Assembly: GCA_017983515.1 (NCBI GenBank)
Contig: JAGOBF010000007.1
Location: 62,001 to 126,000, forward strand
Origin: Promineifilum sp.
GTDB taxonomy: Bacteria > Chloroflexota > Anaerolineae > Promineifilales > Promineifilaceae
Length of the DNA stretch: 64,000 nt
Reading direction: 5' to 3'
Made by a program: the position numbers and the translations under genes. The notes beneath the pieces are model-generated. The model was not told the origin of the DNA. It searched no databases and worked only from the letters and a program-made list of their open reading frames with translations. Positions 44,078 to 52,695 of this stretch are shown here, in pieces (the stretch's first letter is position 1; the number at the start of each line of letters is the position of its first letter).

Positions 44078-46165
44078 TCACTCAATCTCGTAAGCGACGC
44101 CCGCCTCATCCAGCCGGCGCAGCCGTTCCCACTCAGGTAGTTCGCCCTTACCGCCGGCGTCTTTCAGCACCATGATCTGGCGCATCTCCATGACCTGGTC
44201 GCGCAAGACGGCCGCGCGCTCGAACTCCAATTGTTGGGCCGCGTGCTTCATCTGCTTCTCCAGCTCGGCGATGATCTTGGCTAGCTCAGCCTTGGGCAGT
44301 TCGGCGGCGGTCACGTAACCGCCTTTCGATTCGGCCATAGCCAATTCGCCCTTAGCCATTTCGTGTTGGGCCGTCAGCTCATCGGTCAAGACGTGGACGG
44401 CCTTGATGATGCTGCGCGGCTCGATGTTATGCTCCTTGTTGTAGGCGGTCTGCACCGCGCGGCGGGCGTCGGTGGTCGCCAGGGCCGCGGCCATCGAGTC
44501 AGTGATCTTGTCGGCATACATGATCACCTTGCCGTCGATGTGGCGGGCGGCGCGGCCAATGGTCTGCGTCAGCGCCGTCTCGGAGCGCAGGAAGCCCTCT
44601 TTGTCGGCGTCCAGGATGGCGACAAGCGATACTTCGGGCAGATCCAGCCCCTCGCGCAACAAGTTGATGCCCACTACGACGTCGTAGACGCCCAGTCGCA
44701 GGTCGCGCAAAATCTCCGTGCGTTCCAGCGTGGCGACTTCGGAGTGGAGGTAGTGAACCTTGATACCCATCTCCAGCAGGTAGTCGCTCAGGTCTTCGGC
44801 CATGCGCTTGGTCAACGTCGTCACCAGGGCGCGCTGGCCGTTGGCGATGCGCCGATTGATCTCGCCGATGAGGTCATCGACCTGACCACGCACCGGGCGC
44901 ACTTCTACTTCGGGATCGACGACGCCCGTCGGCCGGATGACCTGATGGGCCACTTGGGTAGAGTGATCTGCCTCGAACAGGCCGGGCGTGGCGCTGGTGA
45001 AGATGACTTGATTAAGCAGTCCCTCGAACTCACCAAAGTTGAGAGGGCGGTTGTCCATGGCGCTGGGCAGACGGAAGCCGAAATCGACCAGAACGCCCTT
45101 GCGGCTCTGGTCGCCGCCCCACATGCCGCGCACCTGCGGGATGGTCATGTGGCTCTCGTCGATCACCATCAGGTAGTCGGCAGCGAAATAGTCGAGCAAC
45201 GTCCAGGGGCGCGAGCCGGCCGGGCGCTGATCGAGATGACGGCTGTAATTCTCGATGCCGGGCGTAAACCCCACCTCACGCAGCATCTCCAGGTCATACA
45301 TGACCCGCTGCTCGATGCGCTGGGCTTCCAAAAAGCGCTGCTCTTTCTTGTAGAACGCGATCCGTTCGGTGAGCTCCGATTCGATATCGTTGATAGCTCG
45401 CGATAGCTTTTCCTCGTCGGTGATGAACTCGCGCGCCGGGTAGATGACTATATGAGTATGCTCCAGAAGCACCTCGCCGGTCAGCGGGTCGAATTCGGCG
45501 ATGCGCTCGACGGTATCGCCCCAGAACTCGATCAGGTAGGCCGTCTCGGCGTAGGCCGGATAAATCTGCAAGGTATCGCCGCGCACGCGAAACGTGCTGC
45601 GCCGCAGCTCGATGTCGTTACGGTCGTACTGGATGTCGACCAGATGACGCAGGATGGTATTGCGACGGTACTGGTGGCCGCGCTCAATTTCCAGGATGAC
45701 GTTGCCCCAGGCTTCGGGGTTGCCGATGCCGTAGATGCACGATACGGAGGCGACGATGATCACGTCGCGACGGCTCTTGAGGGTCGCCATCGCCTGCAAG
45801 CGGAGCCGGTCGATCTCCTCGTTGATCTGCGTCTCTTTTTCGATATAGAGGTCGTGGCGGGGAATATAGGCTTCAGGTTGGTAATAATCGTAGTAGCTGA
45901 CGAAGTAGGAGACGGCATTATGCGGGAAGAACTCGCGGAACTCGCTGTAGAGTTGGGCGGCCAGGGTTTTGTTATGGGCCAGGACGATGGTCGGCCGTTG
46001 CGTCTGCTGGATGATGTTGGCGATGGTGAACGTCTTGCCGGTGCCGGTAGCCCCCAGCAAAGTCTGATACTTGTCACCGCGCTGAATCCCGTTTACTAAT
46101 GTGTCAATCGCCGCCGGTTGATCGCCCGTCGCGGCGAAGTCGGAAACCAGTTGGAAATCGGGCAT
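44078..46165 (-). CDS. uvrB: Excinuclease ABC subunit UvrB
   Basis: 695 residues. ATG 46165 with GAGG upstream; an in-frame start 11 codons earlier is not needed. Helicase motif [11 protein letters not shown], beta-hairpin region [75 protein letters not shown]-terminal UVR motif ([23 protein letters not shown]) binds UvrC. Nucleotide-excision repair damage-verification subunit. Regulation: a LexA-type box and promoter sit directly upstream. Confidence 0.98.
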   Translation of the reverse strand: MPDFQLVSDFAATGDQPAAIDTLVNGIQRGDKYQTLLGATGTGKTFTIANIIQQTQRPTIVLAHNKTLAAQLYSEFREFFPHNAVSYFVSYYDYYQPEAYIPRHDLYIEKETQINEEIDRLRLQAMATLKSRRDVIIVASVSCIYGIGNPEAWGNVILEIERGHQYRRNTILRHLVDIQYDRNDIELRRSTFRVRGDTLQIYPAYAETAYLIEFWGDTVERIAEFDPLTGEVLLEHTHIVIYPAREFITDEEKLSRAINDIESELTERIAFYKKEQRFLEAQRIEQRVMYDLEMLREVGFTPGIENYSRHLDQRPAGSRPWTLLDYFAADYLMVIDESHMTIPQVRGMWGGDQSRKGVLVDFGFRLPSAMDNRPLNFGEFEGLLNQVIFTSATPGLFEADHSTQVAHQVIRPTGVVDPEVEVRPVRGQVDDLIGEINRRIANGQRALVTTLTKRMAEDLSDYLLEMGIKVHYLHSEVATLERTEILRDLRLGVYDVVVGINLLREGLDLPEVSLVAILDADKEGFLRSETALTQTIGRAARHIDGKVIMYADKITDSMAAALATTDARRAVQTAYNKEHNIEPRSIIKAVHVLTDELTAQHEMAKGELAMAESKGGYVTAAELPKAELAKIIAELEKQMKHAAQQLEFERAAVLRDQVMEMRQIMVLKDAGGKGELPEWERLRRLDEAGVAYEIE

Positions 46166-46208
46166 GGTTGACCTCGCTAGCCATCCTGAAGTAAGCACTC
46201 ATATGATA

Positions 46209-46220
46209 GAACGGAAGTTC
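46209..46220 (-). promoter_or_regulatory. LexA (SOS) box of uvrB
   Basis: GAAC-GGAA-GTTC, extended to AGAAC-N4-GTTCT at 46208-46221, a perfect palindrome of the Firmicutes-type LexA class. It lies 43 bp upstream of the uvrB start and just downstream of the -10, covering the expected start point. Confidence 0.8.
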
Positions 46221-46222
46221 TT

Positions 46223-46251
46223 ATTTTACCATTTTTGGAGCGAAAATTCAA
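46223..46251 (-). promoter_or_regulatory. uvrB promoter
   Basis: On the minus strand TTGAAT (46246-46251), 17-bp spacer, TAAAAT (46223-46228). Adjacent to the LexA box. Confidence 0.7.
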
Positions 46252-46353
46252 TACTATCCGGTGCACTTGCAGGTTTTTTTCAGTAATCGACCTCTGTAGC
46301 GCCGGTTAAGAAACCAGCTTCGCAACCTTGTCTCATGTATCTGCTTCCATGCT

Positions 46354-46371
46354 GCCGGATAAGAATCCGGC
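46354..46371. repeat. Small hairpin in the gap between uvrB and the cyclase-like lipoprotein gene
   Basis: GCCGGAT (46354-46360), loop AAGA, ATCCGGC (46365-46371). A diverged relative (GCCGGTTAAGAAACCAGC) lies about 55 bp to the left, so the pair may be a decayed duplication. It may also stop transcription reaching it from the minus-strand gene at 46417-47430. Confidence 0.35.
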
Positions 46372-46416
46372 GTTTCAATTCTGATCAACTGGCAACTTTG
46401 AAAGCCCTGAGGGTAG

Positions 46417-47430
46417 TTATGGGGCCGGGATGACCTCTATCTCAAACAGCGACGGCCATAGCTTGCCGGTCACGAATATGCGGCCGGTCTCGCTGTCGAA
46501 GGCCAGGCCGTTTAGCACGTCCACCGGCTGGGTGAGAGTACTCGTATCCAACAGGCCGGTCAGGTCGATGTAGCCCAACACGTCGCCTGTCTCCGGGGAG
46601 ATGCGGGCGATGAGATCGGTCAGCCAGATGTGGGCCCAGATTTCGCCGTTGACGAATTCCAGTTCGTTTAGCCGGTTCAGAGGGCCTTCGTTATCGCGAA
46701 CGGTTATGTAACCGATTTCTTCCAAAGTGCCTGGGTCCCAGAAGTGAATTGTCGCCGTGCCGTCGCTGACGATAAGGCGTGTCCCGTCCTGGGTGATACC
46801 CCACCCTTCGTGGGGATAGGTGAACGTTTGCAGAAGTTCAAACGTATCGCGGTCGTAGACGAAACCGGTCTGCTCCTGCCACGTCAGTTGGTAAATCTTG
46901 TCATCCAGAAGCGTGATACCCTCCCCGAAGTATTGGGCATCGAGAGGCTGTGAGCGTAGCACGGCACCCGTTTCCAACGCGACCTCGCGTATCATGGATT
47001 CGCCCCAGCGTCCCGTGCCCTCATACAGTTCGCCGTCGACGAAAATAAGACCCTGGGTGAAAGCGGCCGGATCGTGGGGATAGGTATTAATCACTCGATA
47101 CGTGTAGGTGGGGGGCGGGGTGGGCGTCGGCGTGGCCGGTTCCGTCGGCGTCGGAGCGGGCGTGTCTGGCGCGGTGACGACGACCGCAGCAAAGGCTACT
47201 TCAGTGGCGGCGGTATCGATCGCGGCGTCTGGTTCAGCGGTAGTGGGCGCGGGCGTGGCGTCCGTTGCCACCCCTGTGGCGCCGGCCGCCTGCGTCGTCG
47301 CGGAGGACTCGGCGGGCAAGGCCGCTGTCGGGGCGAGCGTGGCCGTAGCCAACGATTGACCGTCACAAGCCGCTAATAGGCAAGCGAAGAAGGCGAGGAG
47401 AACAAGGAACGGTGCGGCAAAATGTTTCAT
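46417..47430 (-). CDS. Glutaminyl-peptide cyclotransferase-like lipoprotein
   Basis: 337 residues. Start ATG 47430; lipobox LLAAC, then a long Ala/Thr/Pro spacer of about 90 residues ending PTPTPPPTYTYRV. The propeller-type catalytic domain shows the plant/bacterial glutamine cyclotransferase pattern: FTQGLIFVDGELYEGTGRWG then SMIREVALETGAVL, YFGEGITLLDDKIYQLTW, GWGITQDGTRLIVSDGT, LNELEFVNGEIWAHIW, VLNGLAFDSETGRIFVTGKLWP. It would cyclise N-terminal Gln to pyroglutamate on exported peptides, at the outer face of the membrane. Confidence 0.92.
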   Translation of the reverse strand: MKHFAAPFLVLLAFFACLLAACDGQSLATATLAPTAALPAESSATTQAAGATGVATDATPAPTTAEPDAAIDTAATEVAFAAVVVTAPDTPAPTPTEPATPTPTPPPTYTYRVINTYPHDPAAFTQGLIFVDGELYEGTGRWGESMIREVALETGAVLRSQPLDAQYFGEGITLLDDKIYQLTWQEQTGFVYDRDTFELLQTFTYPHEGWGITQDGTRLIVSDGTATIHFWDPGTLEEIGYITVRDNEGPLNRLNELEFVNGEIWAHIWLTDLIARISPETGDVLGYIDLTGLLDTSTLTQPVDVLNGLAFDSETGRIFVTGKLWPSLFEIEVIPAP

Positions 47431-47523
47431 AATGATTCTCAAACGAGCGAGCCCGATAGTGGGCGCGTCAACCGGACGATTGTGCCGCCACCCGCCGGGC
47501 GGCGCAAGACATTGGGGGAATCG

Positions 47524-48246
47524 CTAAGCCTCGGCGTTCACCTCGGACGTCTCCAAGAGTTCTATAAGGTGACAGATGTGGCCGTCGTCGATCCACTCGA
47601 TCTGCCGGATGCCGTGGCCGAAGGTACGCCGGACGCCACGCACCAACATCTGTAACCGCCGAGCAAACGGCGGCAGTTCGGCGTCGGGTTGCCGGCCGCG
47701 CGGGAGGCGGGGGAGTGCCGGCGCGAGTAGGATCCCGTCGTTGCTGTGGCGAAGGGTGATGACGTCATGGGTTGGGCTGTGGTCCATGAGGACGTGGCCT
47801 GCATGGTCGGCGGCGGCGACCATTTCCATTACAAGCACGTCGGCGCGAGCGCCGGCCGGCAGGCGGGCGGCCTCGGTCCAAATGCCGGCGAGCGCCACGG
47901 TGGTAGCGACTGCATCATTCAGATCGACATTCAAGCGGGCTGGGACAGAGGTTTTTGACGGCGTAAACGCGGCCTTCAAGGCCACGGGCCTGTCAAAGCG
48001 GGGCAGGCGAACGCTGAGAAAAAGTGTGTTGTGCAGCAGTTCGGGGTGGGGCGCGATCAGACGGCCGTCATAGCTTTCGACCAACCCTTTCTCCACGAAC
48101 AGGCGTAACAATTCGTCGGTCAGTATTGCCCCCGCGGGCACAGGCAGGCCGGCGCGCGCGGCCTCGTCGAGCAACCGACCTTTGGGCCCAATGCGCCGGC
48201 GGCGTGCGCGACCGGACCCCAGCCAGATAAACAATGAAGATGCCAT
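47524..48246 (-). CDS. PEP-utilising enzyme N-terminal (PPDK_N-like) domain protein, reduced
   Basis: 240 residues from ATG 48246. The N-terminal pattern LLDEAARAGLPVPAGAILT and the later VLVMEMVAAADHAGHVLM then HDVITLRHSNDG echo the ATP-grasp-like domain of PEP synthase/pyruvate phosphate dikinase (G-x-P-V-P-x-G and VQ-M-V-x-A-x-x-x-G-V). The product is much shorter than those enzymes and lacks the phosphohistidine and barrel domains. A hydrophobic start (SSLFIWLGSG) is followed by a basic patch. Role unknown; the call is a remote resemblance. Ends about 90 bp upstream of the cyclase-like gene. Confidence 0.6.
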   Translation of the reverse strand: MASSLFIWLGSGRARRRRIGPKGRLLDEAARAGLPVPAGAILTDELLRLFVEKGLVESYDGRLIAPHPELLHNTLFLSVRLPRFDRPVALKAAFTPSKTSVPARLNVDLNDAVATTVALAGIWTEAARLPAGARADVLVMEMVAAADHAGHVLMDHSPTHDVITLRHSNDGILLAPALPRLPRGRQPDAELPPFARRLQMLVRGVRRTFGHGIRQIEWIDDGHICHLIELLETSEVNAEA

Positions 48247-48778
48247 GAGTACCAATTCTATAACATCCTGTGTAGTCCGGCGCGCTTTGACCGGTCGTGG
48301 CGCCCCCGCCGATGCGGGCCGAGCCTAAAAACTGGACTGGAAGCTAACGTCATTATGTGTTAAACTCTCGTTAGAATATTTGGGTCTGTTCGTTCAGGGA
48401 GCTTGGTTGGCTCGAATGTTGCCGCTCCCTAAGCTCGCGCCCCTGAAGCGGCCGCGACAGACAAACCAACGGGCGCCGCTTCCGGCGTCATGACGAGTGC
48501 GTTTATCGCTATTAGCATTGTGCATGACTTGCAGCGAAGGTTTAATCTCCCGTATCGAGCATTGCGTCGGACAGACCGACGCCCTACGGCAAGCGCCCTC
48601 GTCTCTTTGCCCCTCCCTGTCTACCGCAAATTTTGTCGCCTGCGCGATAGTTTTGGTTTCCGGCCGATCCCTTGTTGCACCCGAATCCATTACCCGGAAT
48701 AGGCCATCAGTCAAATTATTGCCCTGATGGCCACCCGACCGATTGTCATTATTTTCTGACGAAAGGAGATTACCGAGA
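48247..48778. other. Intergenic region with a hairpin leader before the small coiled protein
   Basis: No protein-coding frame stands out on either strand. GGCCATCAG (48702-48710) and CTGATGGCC (48724-48732) form a perfect 9-bp hairpin with a 13-nt loop, 46 bp upstream of the next ATG, in the probable leader. No known ncRNA pattern was recognised in the rest. The length (532 bp) leaves room for a small RNA. Confidence 0.4.
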
Positions 48779-48967
48779 ATGTCAAAGAAGAAGGTCGTGT
48801 TGACGGAAGATCAGAGAAAGCGAAACGCGGAAATTCTGGCCCGGCTAGAAGAAGAACGCAGTCGCCTGGTCGAAGAGACGCGCGCCCTGCAGCTGCAGGA
48901 GCGCCGCCGCCCGGGTCGGAAACGCAAGAAGAAGACGATGGATGAGCTGATGGTCGCGGCCGACTGA
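48779..48967 (+). CDS. Small basic coiled-coil protein, hypothetical
   Basis: 62 residues. GAAAGGAG lies about 11 nt before ATG 48779. The start MSKKKVVLTEDQRKRNAEI leads into a charged helix (LARLEEERSRLVEETRALQL), then a basic patch RRRPGRKRKKK and an acidic end MDELMVAAD. No homology recognised. The strong ribosome site, hairpin leader and perfect terminator just downstream support a real, probably well-expressed gene. Nucleic-acid or ribosome contact through the basic patch is an inference. Confidence 0.75.
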   Translation: MSKKKVVLTEDQRKRNAEILARLEEERSRLVEETRALQLQERRRPGRKRKKKTMDELMVAAD

Positions 48968-49004
48968 GTCTATGCGTGCCGGCGGCCCTGATAGGGCGAA
49001 TCTC

Positions 49005-49046
49005 AAGACACCCGTGCAACCAGAAGGATGCACGGGTGTCTTTTTT
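49005..49046 (+). terminator. Strong rho-independent terminator
   Basis: Perfect 14-bp stem AAGACACCCGTGCA (49005-49018) with TGCACGGGTGTCTT (49029-49042), 10-nt loop, followed by a T run. Ends transcription of the small gene 37 bp upstream. Confidence 0.9.
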
Positions 49047-49093
49047 GCGAATTCCGTAACTTGCCAACCTTAGCGGGGTTATGGCTGATAGTT

Positions 49094-49121
49094 CAAACGA
49101 ATTCTCTGTAGAATTTGTTTG
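49094..49121. promoter_or_regulatory. Inverted repeat upstream of the GlsB-like gene, candidate operator
   Basis: CAAACGAATTC (49094-49104) and GAATTTGTTTG (49111-49121) pair at 10 of 11 positions across TCTGTA. It lies about 80 bp upstream of the start, in an AT-rich stretch. Confidence 0.45.
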
Positions 49122-49202
49122 GAAGAATTATTGGTGTAAGCTTCATTGCCAACGAAAGATCGGACTCTGATTGATTTTTAGTCTTAATATGGAGGTTTAC
49201 AC

Positions 49203-49463
49203 ATGATCGGTTTACTAGGTTGGCTTATTGGTGGTGGTATCATCGGCTGGATTGCGAGCATGATCACGGGGCGCAATGCGCAACAAGGTCTGATCGGCAA
49301 TATCCTGGCTGGCATCATCGGCGCATTCGTCGGCGGGGCGCTCTATGGCGCTCTCTTCGGCGGCGGCATTAACTTCGAGTGGAATGTGACCAGCTTCATC
49401 GTAGCCCTCATCGGCGCAGTCATTGTCCTGGCCATCTGGAACTTTATCAGCCGCCGCGCCTAA
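49203..49463 (+). CDS. GlsB/YeaQ/YmgE family membrane protein (transglycosylase-associated)
   Basis: 86 residues, ATG after TGGAGG. Three hydrophobic segments (LLGWLIGGGIIGWIASMI, GNILAGIIGAFVGGALYGAL, FIVALIGAVIVLAIWNFI) with the family pattern G-x-I-G-W-x-A-x3-G and GxxGNIxxGIxGAxVGG. Small inner-membrane protein often induced by stress; biochemical role unknown. Single-gene unit with its own terminator. Confidence 0.92.
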   Translation: MIGLLGWLIGGGIIGWIASMITGRNAQQGLIGNILAGIIGAFVGGALYGALFGGGINFEWNVTSFIVALIGAVIVLAIWNFISRRA

Positions 49464-49512
49464 TTCGTCATCGCGCGGCCGTCGTTTCTATTTCTTTAGA
49501 TCGTTGGCAATG

Positions 49513-49546
49513 AAAAAGCCCCACCGGCTAACCGGTGGGGCTTTTT
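49513..49546. terminator. Strong bidirectional terminator
   Basis: AAAAAGCCCCACCGG (49513-49527), loop CTAA, CCGGTGGGGCTTTTT (49532-49546), perfect. It serves the GlsB-like gene (+) and the convergent dienelactone hydrolase gene (-), whose stop is 22 bp away. Confidence 0.92.
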
Positions 49547-49567
49547 TTGTTTGATGGAAAACCACAT

Positions 49568-50254
49568 TTACGTCAGGTTTTGCCGGAAATGGGTCACGAT
49601 GCGCTGCCAGGCATCTTCGGCCGCCTCAGGATGATAGGCCGGTCGCTGGTCGTTCATGAAGGCATGGTGCGCGCCGGGATAGATCACCGTCTCCTGACGC
49701 GCTCCGGCGGCGTCCATGAGAGCCGCACGCTGCCGGGCGACTTGGGGCGATACCCCCTTGTCCAACTCGCCGTAGATCGCCAGGATGGGCGCCTCAATGC
49801 CGGCCGCCTCCTCCGGCGTCATCTCCGGCCCGCCGCCGTAGCAGGCGACGGCCGCGCCGATCCCCTCCAGCTTGGCCGCGCCGTGCCAGGCCAGTCCGCC
49901 GCCCATACAAAAGCCGACGAGGCCGATTTTCTTGGGCGAGACGCTGGCGATATTGCTTAGGTAATCGACGGCGGTCTGGATGACGCGAAGCGCCGCGGGG
50001 TATTGCAAGGCCATCGACAGCTTGCGGGCGTCATCGGGTTCGTGGGCCGTCTCGCCATAGTACAGGTCGGGGGCGAGGGCCACAAATCCGTCCCTCGCAA
50101 ACCGGTCGACAATATCGCGGATATGGTCGTTCAGCCCCCACCACTCCTGGATGACGACCACGCCCGGCCAGGGGCCTTGCCCCGATGGAACTGCCAGATA
50201 GCCGCGAGTCTGTCGGCCGTCGGCAAAAAGCTCGATATCGGGTTGGCGTGTCAT
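49568..50254 (-). CDS. Dienelactone hydrolase family protein
   Basis: 228 residues. The DLH triad and gate are complete: E37 in QEWWGLN, Cys116 in GFCMGGG, D165 in YGELDKGV, His197 in GAHHAFM. Cytoplasmic. Dienelactone hydrolases open the lactone in chloroaromatic degradation, yet most family members with this sequence are general carboxyl-ester/lactone hydrolases. No aromatic-ring genes are adjacent, so substrate is open. Confidence 0.93.
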   Translation of the reverse strand: MTRQPDIELFADGRQTRGYLAVPSGQGPWPGVVVIQEWWGLNDHIRDIVDRFARDGFVALAPDLYYGETAHEPDDARKLSMALQYPAALRVIQTAVDYLSNIASVSPKKIGLVGFCMGGGLAWHGAAKLEGIGAAVACYGGGPEMTPEEAAGIEAPILAIYGELDKGVSPQVARQRAALMDAAGARQETVIYPGAHHAFMNDQRPAYHPEAAEDAWQRIVTHFRQNLT

Positions 50255-50359
50255 GTACTGGACTCCTTTGGGGTTAATAGATTGGACGTTGGAGCCATGC
50301 TAACCATAGTTTGCTGGTTGGTCAATAGCGCCCGGCATCCCCTCGCGTGATTGGCGCCC

Positions 50360-51760
50360 TCATCTGGCGCGATAGGCGGCCAGCGTTCGCTGGCGGGCCG
50401 CGGCATGATCGACGATGGGCAGAGGGTAGTCCCGGCCGAGGATGCAACCAAACGCTTGCTGTTCCTCTCGTTTCAAGCGCCACGGTTCGTGGATGGCCGG
50501 CGCGGGAATGGCGGCCAGCTCCGGCACCCAGCGCCGCACGTAGGCCCCCGTTGGGTCGAACTTGCGGCTCTGCGTCACGGGGTTGAAGATGCGAAAGTAG
50601 GGTGCGGCGTCGGTGCCCGTGCCGGCCGTCCATTGCCAGCCGCCGTTGTTGGCCGCCGGATCACCGTCGATGAGTTGGTTCATGAACCATCGTTCGCCCC
50701 AACGCCAGTCGATCAGCAGGTCTTTGACCAGGAAGGAGGCCACGATCATGCGTGCCCGGTTGGGCATCCAGCCCACTTGGTCTAGTTGGCGCATGGCCGC
50801 GTCGATGACCGGGTAGCCGGTTTGGCCGTGGCGCCAGGCGTCGAACTCGGCCGGATCGTTGTGCCAGAGGACATCGCGCAGCGCCTCGCGGAAGCTCATA
50901 CGACTTACGTGTGGAAAATGATACAAGATGTGGATGTAGAAATCGCGCCATATCAATTCGTTGAGCCAGGTCGAAATCCCGTTTGGCGGAGGTGTCTCAC
51001 CTGATTGGGCGATGGCAGACTGGGCAGCGACAGCGGTAGCGCGCGCCGATACCATGCCGAAGCGCAGGTAGGGCGACAGGTGTGATGTGCCGTCGATATC
51101 CAGGCGATTCCGTATCTCATCGTAGCCCGCACCGCGCTCCGCCAGAAATTGCTCCAGACGCTGCCGGGCAGCGGCTTCGCCGGCTGGGTACAGGCCAGCT
51201 GAGGCGGCCGTCGTCTCGCCCGGTATTGACAGGCCGTCGACAGCGCCCGGATCGGAAAGGCGGATGGGCGCAGGCCTCAATTCTCCCGGCGGCAACGGGC
51301 CGATTCCCAGCCAGGCGCGGCTAAACGGCGAGAATACGGTGTAGGGCGAGCCGTCCCGCTTCATCACCAGACCAGGCGGTCGAATAGCACTGCTGCCGAC
51401 CAGGCTCAGAGGCAGCCGGGCGGCTACGCCTGCATCACGTCGCCGGGCGTAGGGCGAGTAATCCTCCTCGGCGTAGATGGCCGTGGCCCCGATTTCGGCC
51501 GTCAGACGGGCCAACTCCTCAACCGGACGGCCGCGGCGGACGATCAGCCGGCTGCCTCGCGCCCGCAAGTCGGCGTCGAGGGCGCGCAGACCGGCGAACA
51601 AGAACGCATTGCGTTTGTCCGATGCCGTGGGGCCGTCCAACAGGGCCGGGTCAAGAATGAATACGGGAATAACCCGCCGGCTATGGGTTAGCGCGGCGGT
51701 CAGGGCGTCATTATCGGCCAGTCGCAAATCGCGACGAATCCACCAGATGGCCGTGGTCAC
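50360..51760 (-). CDS. phr: Deoxyribodipyrimidine photolyase (class I CPD type)
   Basis: 466 residues. N-terminal antenna domain (IWWIRRDLRLADNDAL, VIPVFILDP). FAD domain: LSPYLRFGMVSAR, WLNELIWRDFYIHIL, WRHGQTGYPVIDAAMRQL, NRARMIVASFLVKDLLIDWRWGE, ANNGGWQWTAGTGTDA and YFRIFNPVTQSRKFDP. Uses blue/near-UV light to split cyclobutane pyrimidine dimers. Overlaps the upstream epimerase gene by 4 bp (ATGA). That gene in turn is 9 bp after the CarH-like regulator, so light control of photolyase is likely. Confidence 0.96.
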   Translation of the reverse strand: MTTAIWWIRRDLRLADNDALTAALTHSRRVIPVFILDPALLDGPTASDKRNAFLFAGLRALDADLRARGSRLIVRRGRPVEELARLTAEIGATAIYAEEDYSPYARRRDAGVAARLPLSLVGSSAIRPPGLVMKRDGSPYTVFSPFSRAWLGIGPLPPGELRPAPIRLSDPGAVDGLSIPGETTAASAGLYPAGEAAARQRLEQFLAERGAGYDEIRNRLDIDGTSHLSPYLRFGMVSARATAVAAQSAIAQSGETPPPNGISTWLNELIWRDFYIHILYHFPHVSRMSFREALRDVLWHNDPAEFDAWRHGQTGYPVIDAAMRQLDQVGWMPNRARMIVASFLVKDLLIDWRWGERWFMNQLIDGDPAANNGGWQWTAGTGTDAAPYFRIFNPVTQSRKFDPTGAYVRRWVPELAAIPAPAIHEPWRLKREEQQAFGCILGRDYPLPIVDHAAARQRTLAAYRAR

Positions 51761-52686
51761 TCGCTGAGGAGGTCAAGCAATGCGCCTTCCAGCGTCGGAA
51801 AGCGAAAATCGAAGCCGAGTGCTTCGAGCTTTTGGGCACGGACCGGCCGGCCTTCCAGTACCAGCGCGGCCACCTCGCCCAGCAGCAGTTTTAGCGCGAA
51901 TTCGGGGACGGGCAGGACGGAGGGGCGGCCCATCACTCGACCCAGGATGCGGGTGAACTCCTTGTTGGTTATCGGGTTGGGCGCGGCTACATTGTAGACG
52001 CCGCGCGCCGCTTCCGTGTCCGTCAGGAAGCGAATGGCTCGCACGGCATCCTCCCAGTGGATCCAGGAAAACCATTGATTGCCGCTGCCCAGGCGGCCGC
52101 CGGCGAACAGCTTGAATTGCAACACCGAGGCGGGCAGAGGGCCTGTGTCCAGACTGAGTAACGGCGCCGTGCGGCCCACGACGCGCCGGACGCCCAGCAC
52201 TTCGACGGCGGCCGTGGACGGCTCCCAGTAGTCGGCCACCACATCTGCCAGGAATTGTTGGCCACGACCGCTCTCTTCGGTCATCGCCTGTTCGCTGGGC
52301 GGATAATAGTCGATACCCGACATCTGGAACACGACCTGGGGTTTGGTTGCCGCCGATTCCACGGCCGCGACTACCGCCTGTCCCGCCTGAAGGCGGCTCT
52401 TTTTGATACGCTCTTTGCGTTCATCCGACCAGGTTCCCGGCAGGGGGATGACTGTGGAACCACCGATGATTTCGCCGGCCAGGTTGATGATGGCAAAGGC
52501 TCCGTCAGCCAGATGGCCCCAGCCGGCACTCGTGGCCGCGTCCCATCGGACGCCCTGTGCTCCGGCCGGGAAATGATGCCGCGCCGGGTCGCGACTCAGG
52601 ATGATGACCTCGTGGCCGTCGGCCACTAAACTATCGGTCAGGCGGCTACCGATGATGCCTGATCCGCCGGTGATGATGTAGCGCAT
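51757..52686 (-). CDS. TIGR01777 family NAD-dependent epimerase (SDR39U1-like, COG1090)
   Basis: 309 residues. Cofactor motif ITGGSGIIGSRL, II segment ILSRDP, INLAGE, the family hallmark KERIKKSRLQ, FQMSGIDYYPPSE (in place of the common S-AvGyYG), SWIHWEDAVRAI, YNVAAPNPITNKEF, and the DUF1731-type end (RPVRAQKLEALGFDFRFPTLEGAL). Substrate unknown. Family members often sit next to photolyase and light-regulator genes, as here. Confidence 0.93.
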   Translation of the reverse strand: MRYIITGGSGIIGSRLTDSLVADGHEVIILSRDPARHHFPAGAQGVRWDAATSAGWGHLADGAFAIINLAGEIIGGSTVIPLPGTWSDERKERIKKSRLQAGQAVVAAVESAATKPQVVFQMSGIDYYPPSEQAMTEESGRGQQFLADVVADYWEPSTAAVEVLGVRRVVGRTAPLLSLDTGPLPASVLQFKLFAGGRLGSGNQWFSWIHWEDAVRAIRFLTDTEAARGVYNVAAPNPITNKEFTRILGRVMGRPSVLPVPEFALKLLLGEVAALVLEGRPVRAQKLEALGFDFRFPTLEGALLDLLSE

Positions 52687-52695
52687 GGTAACTCC

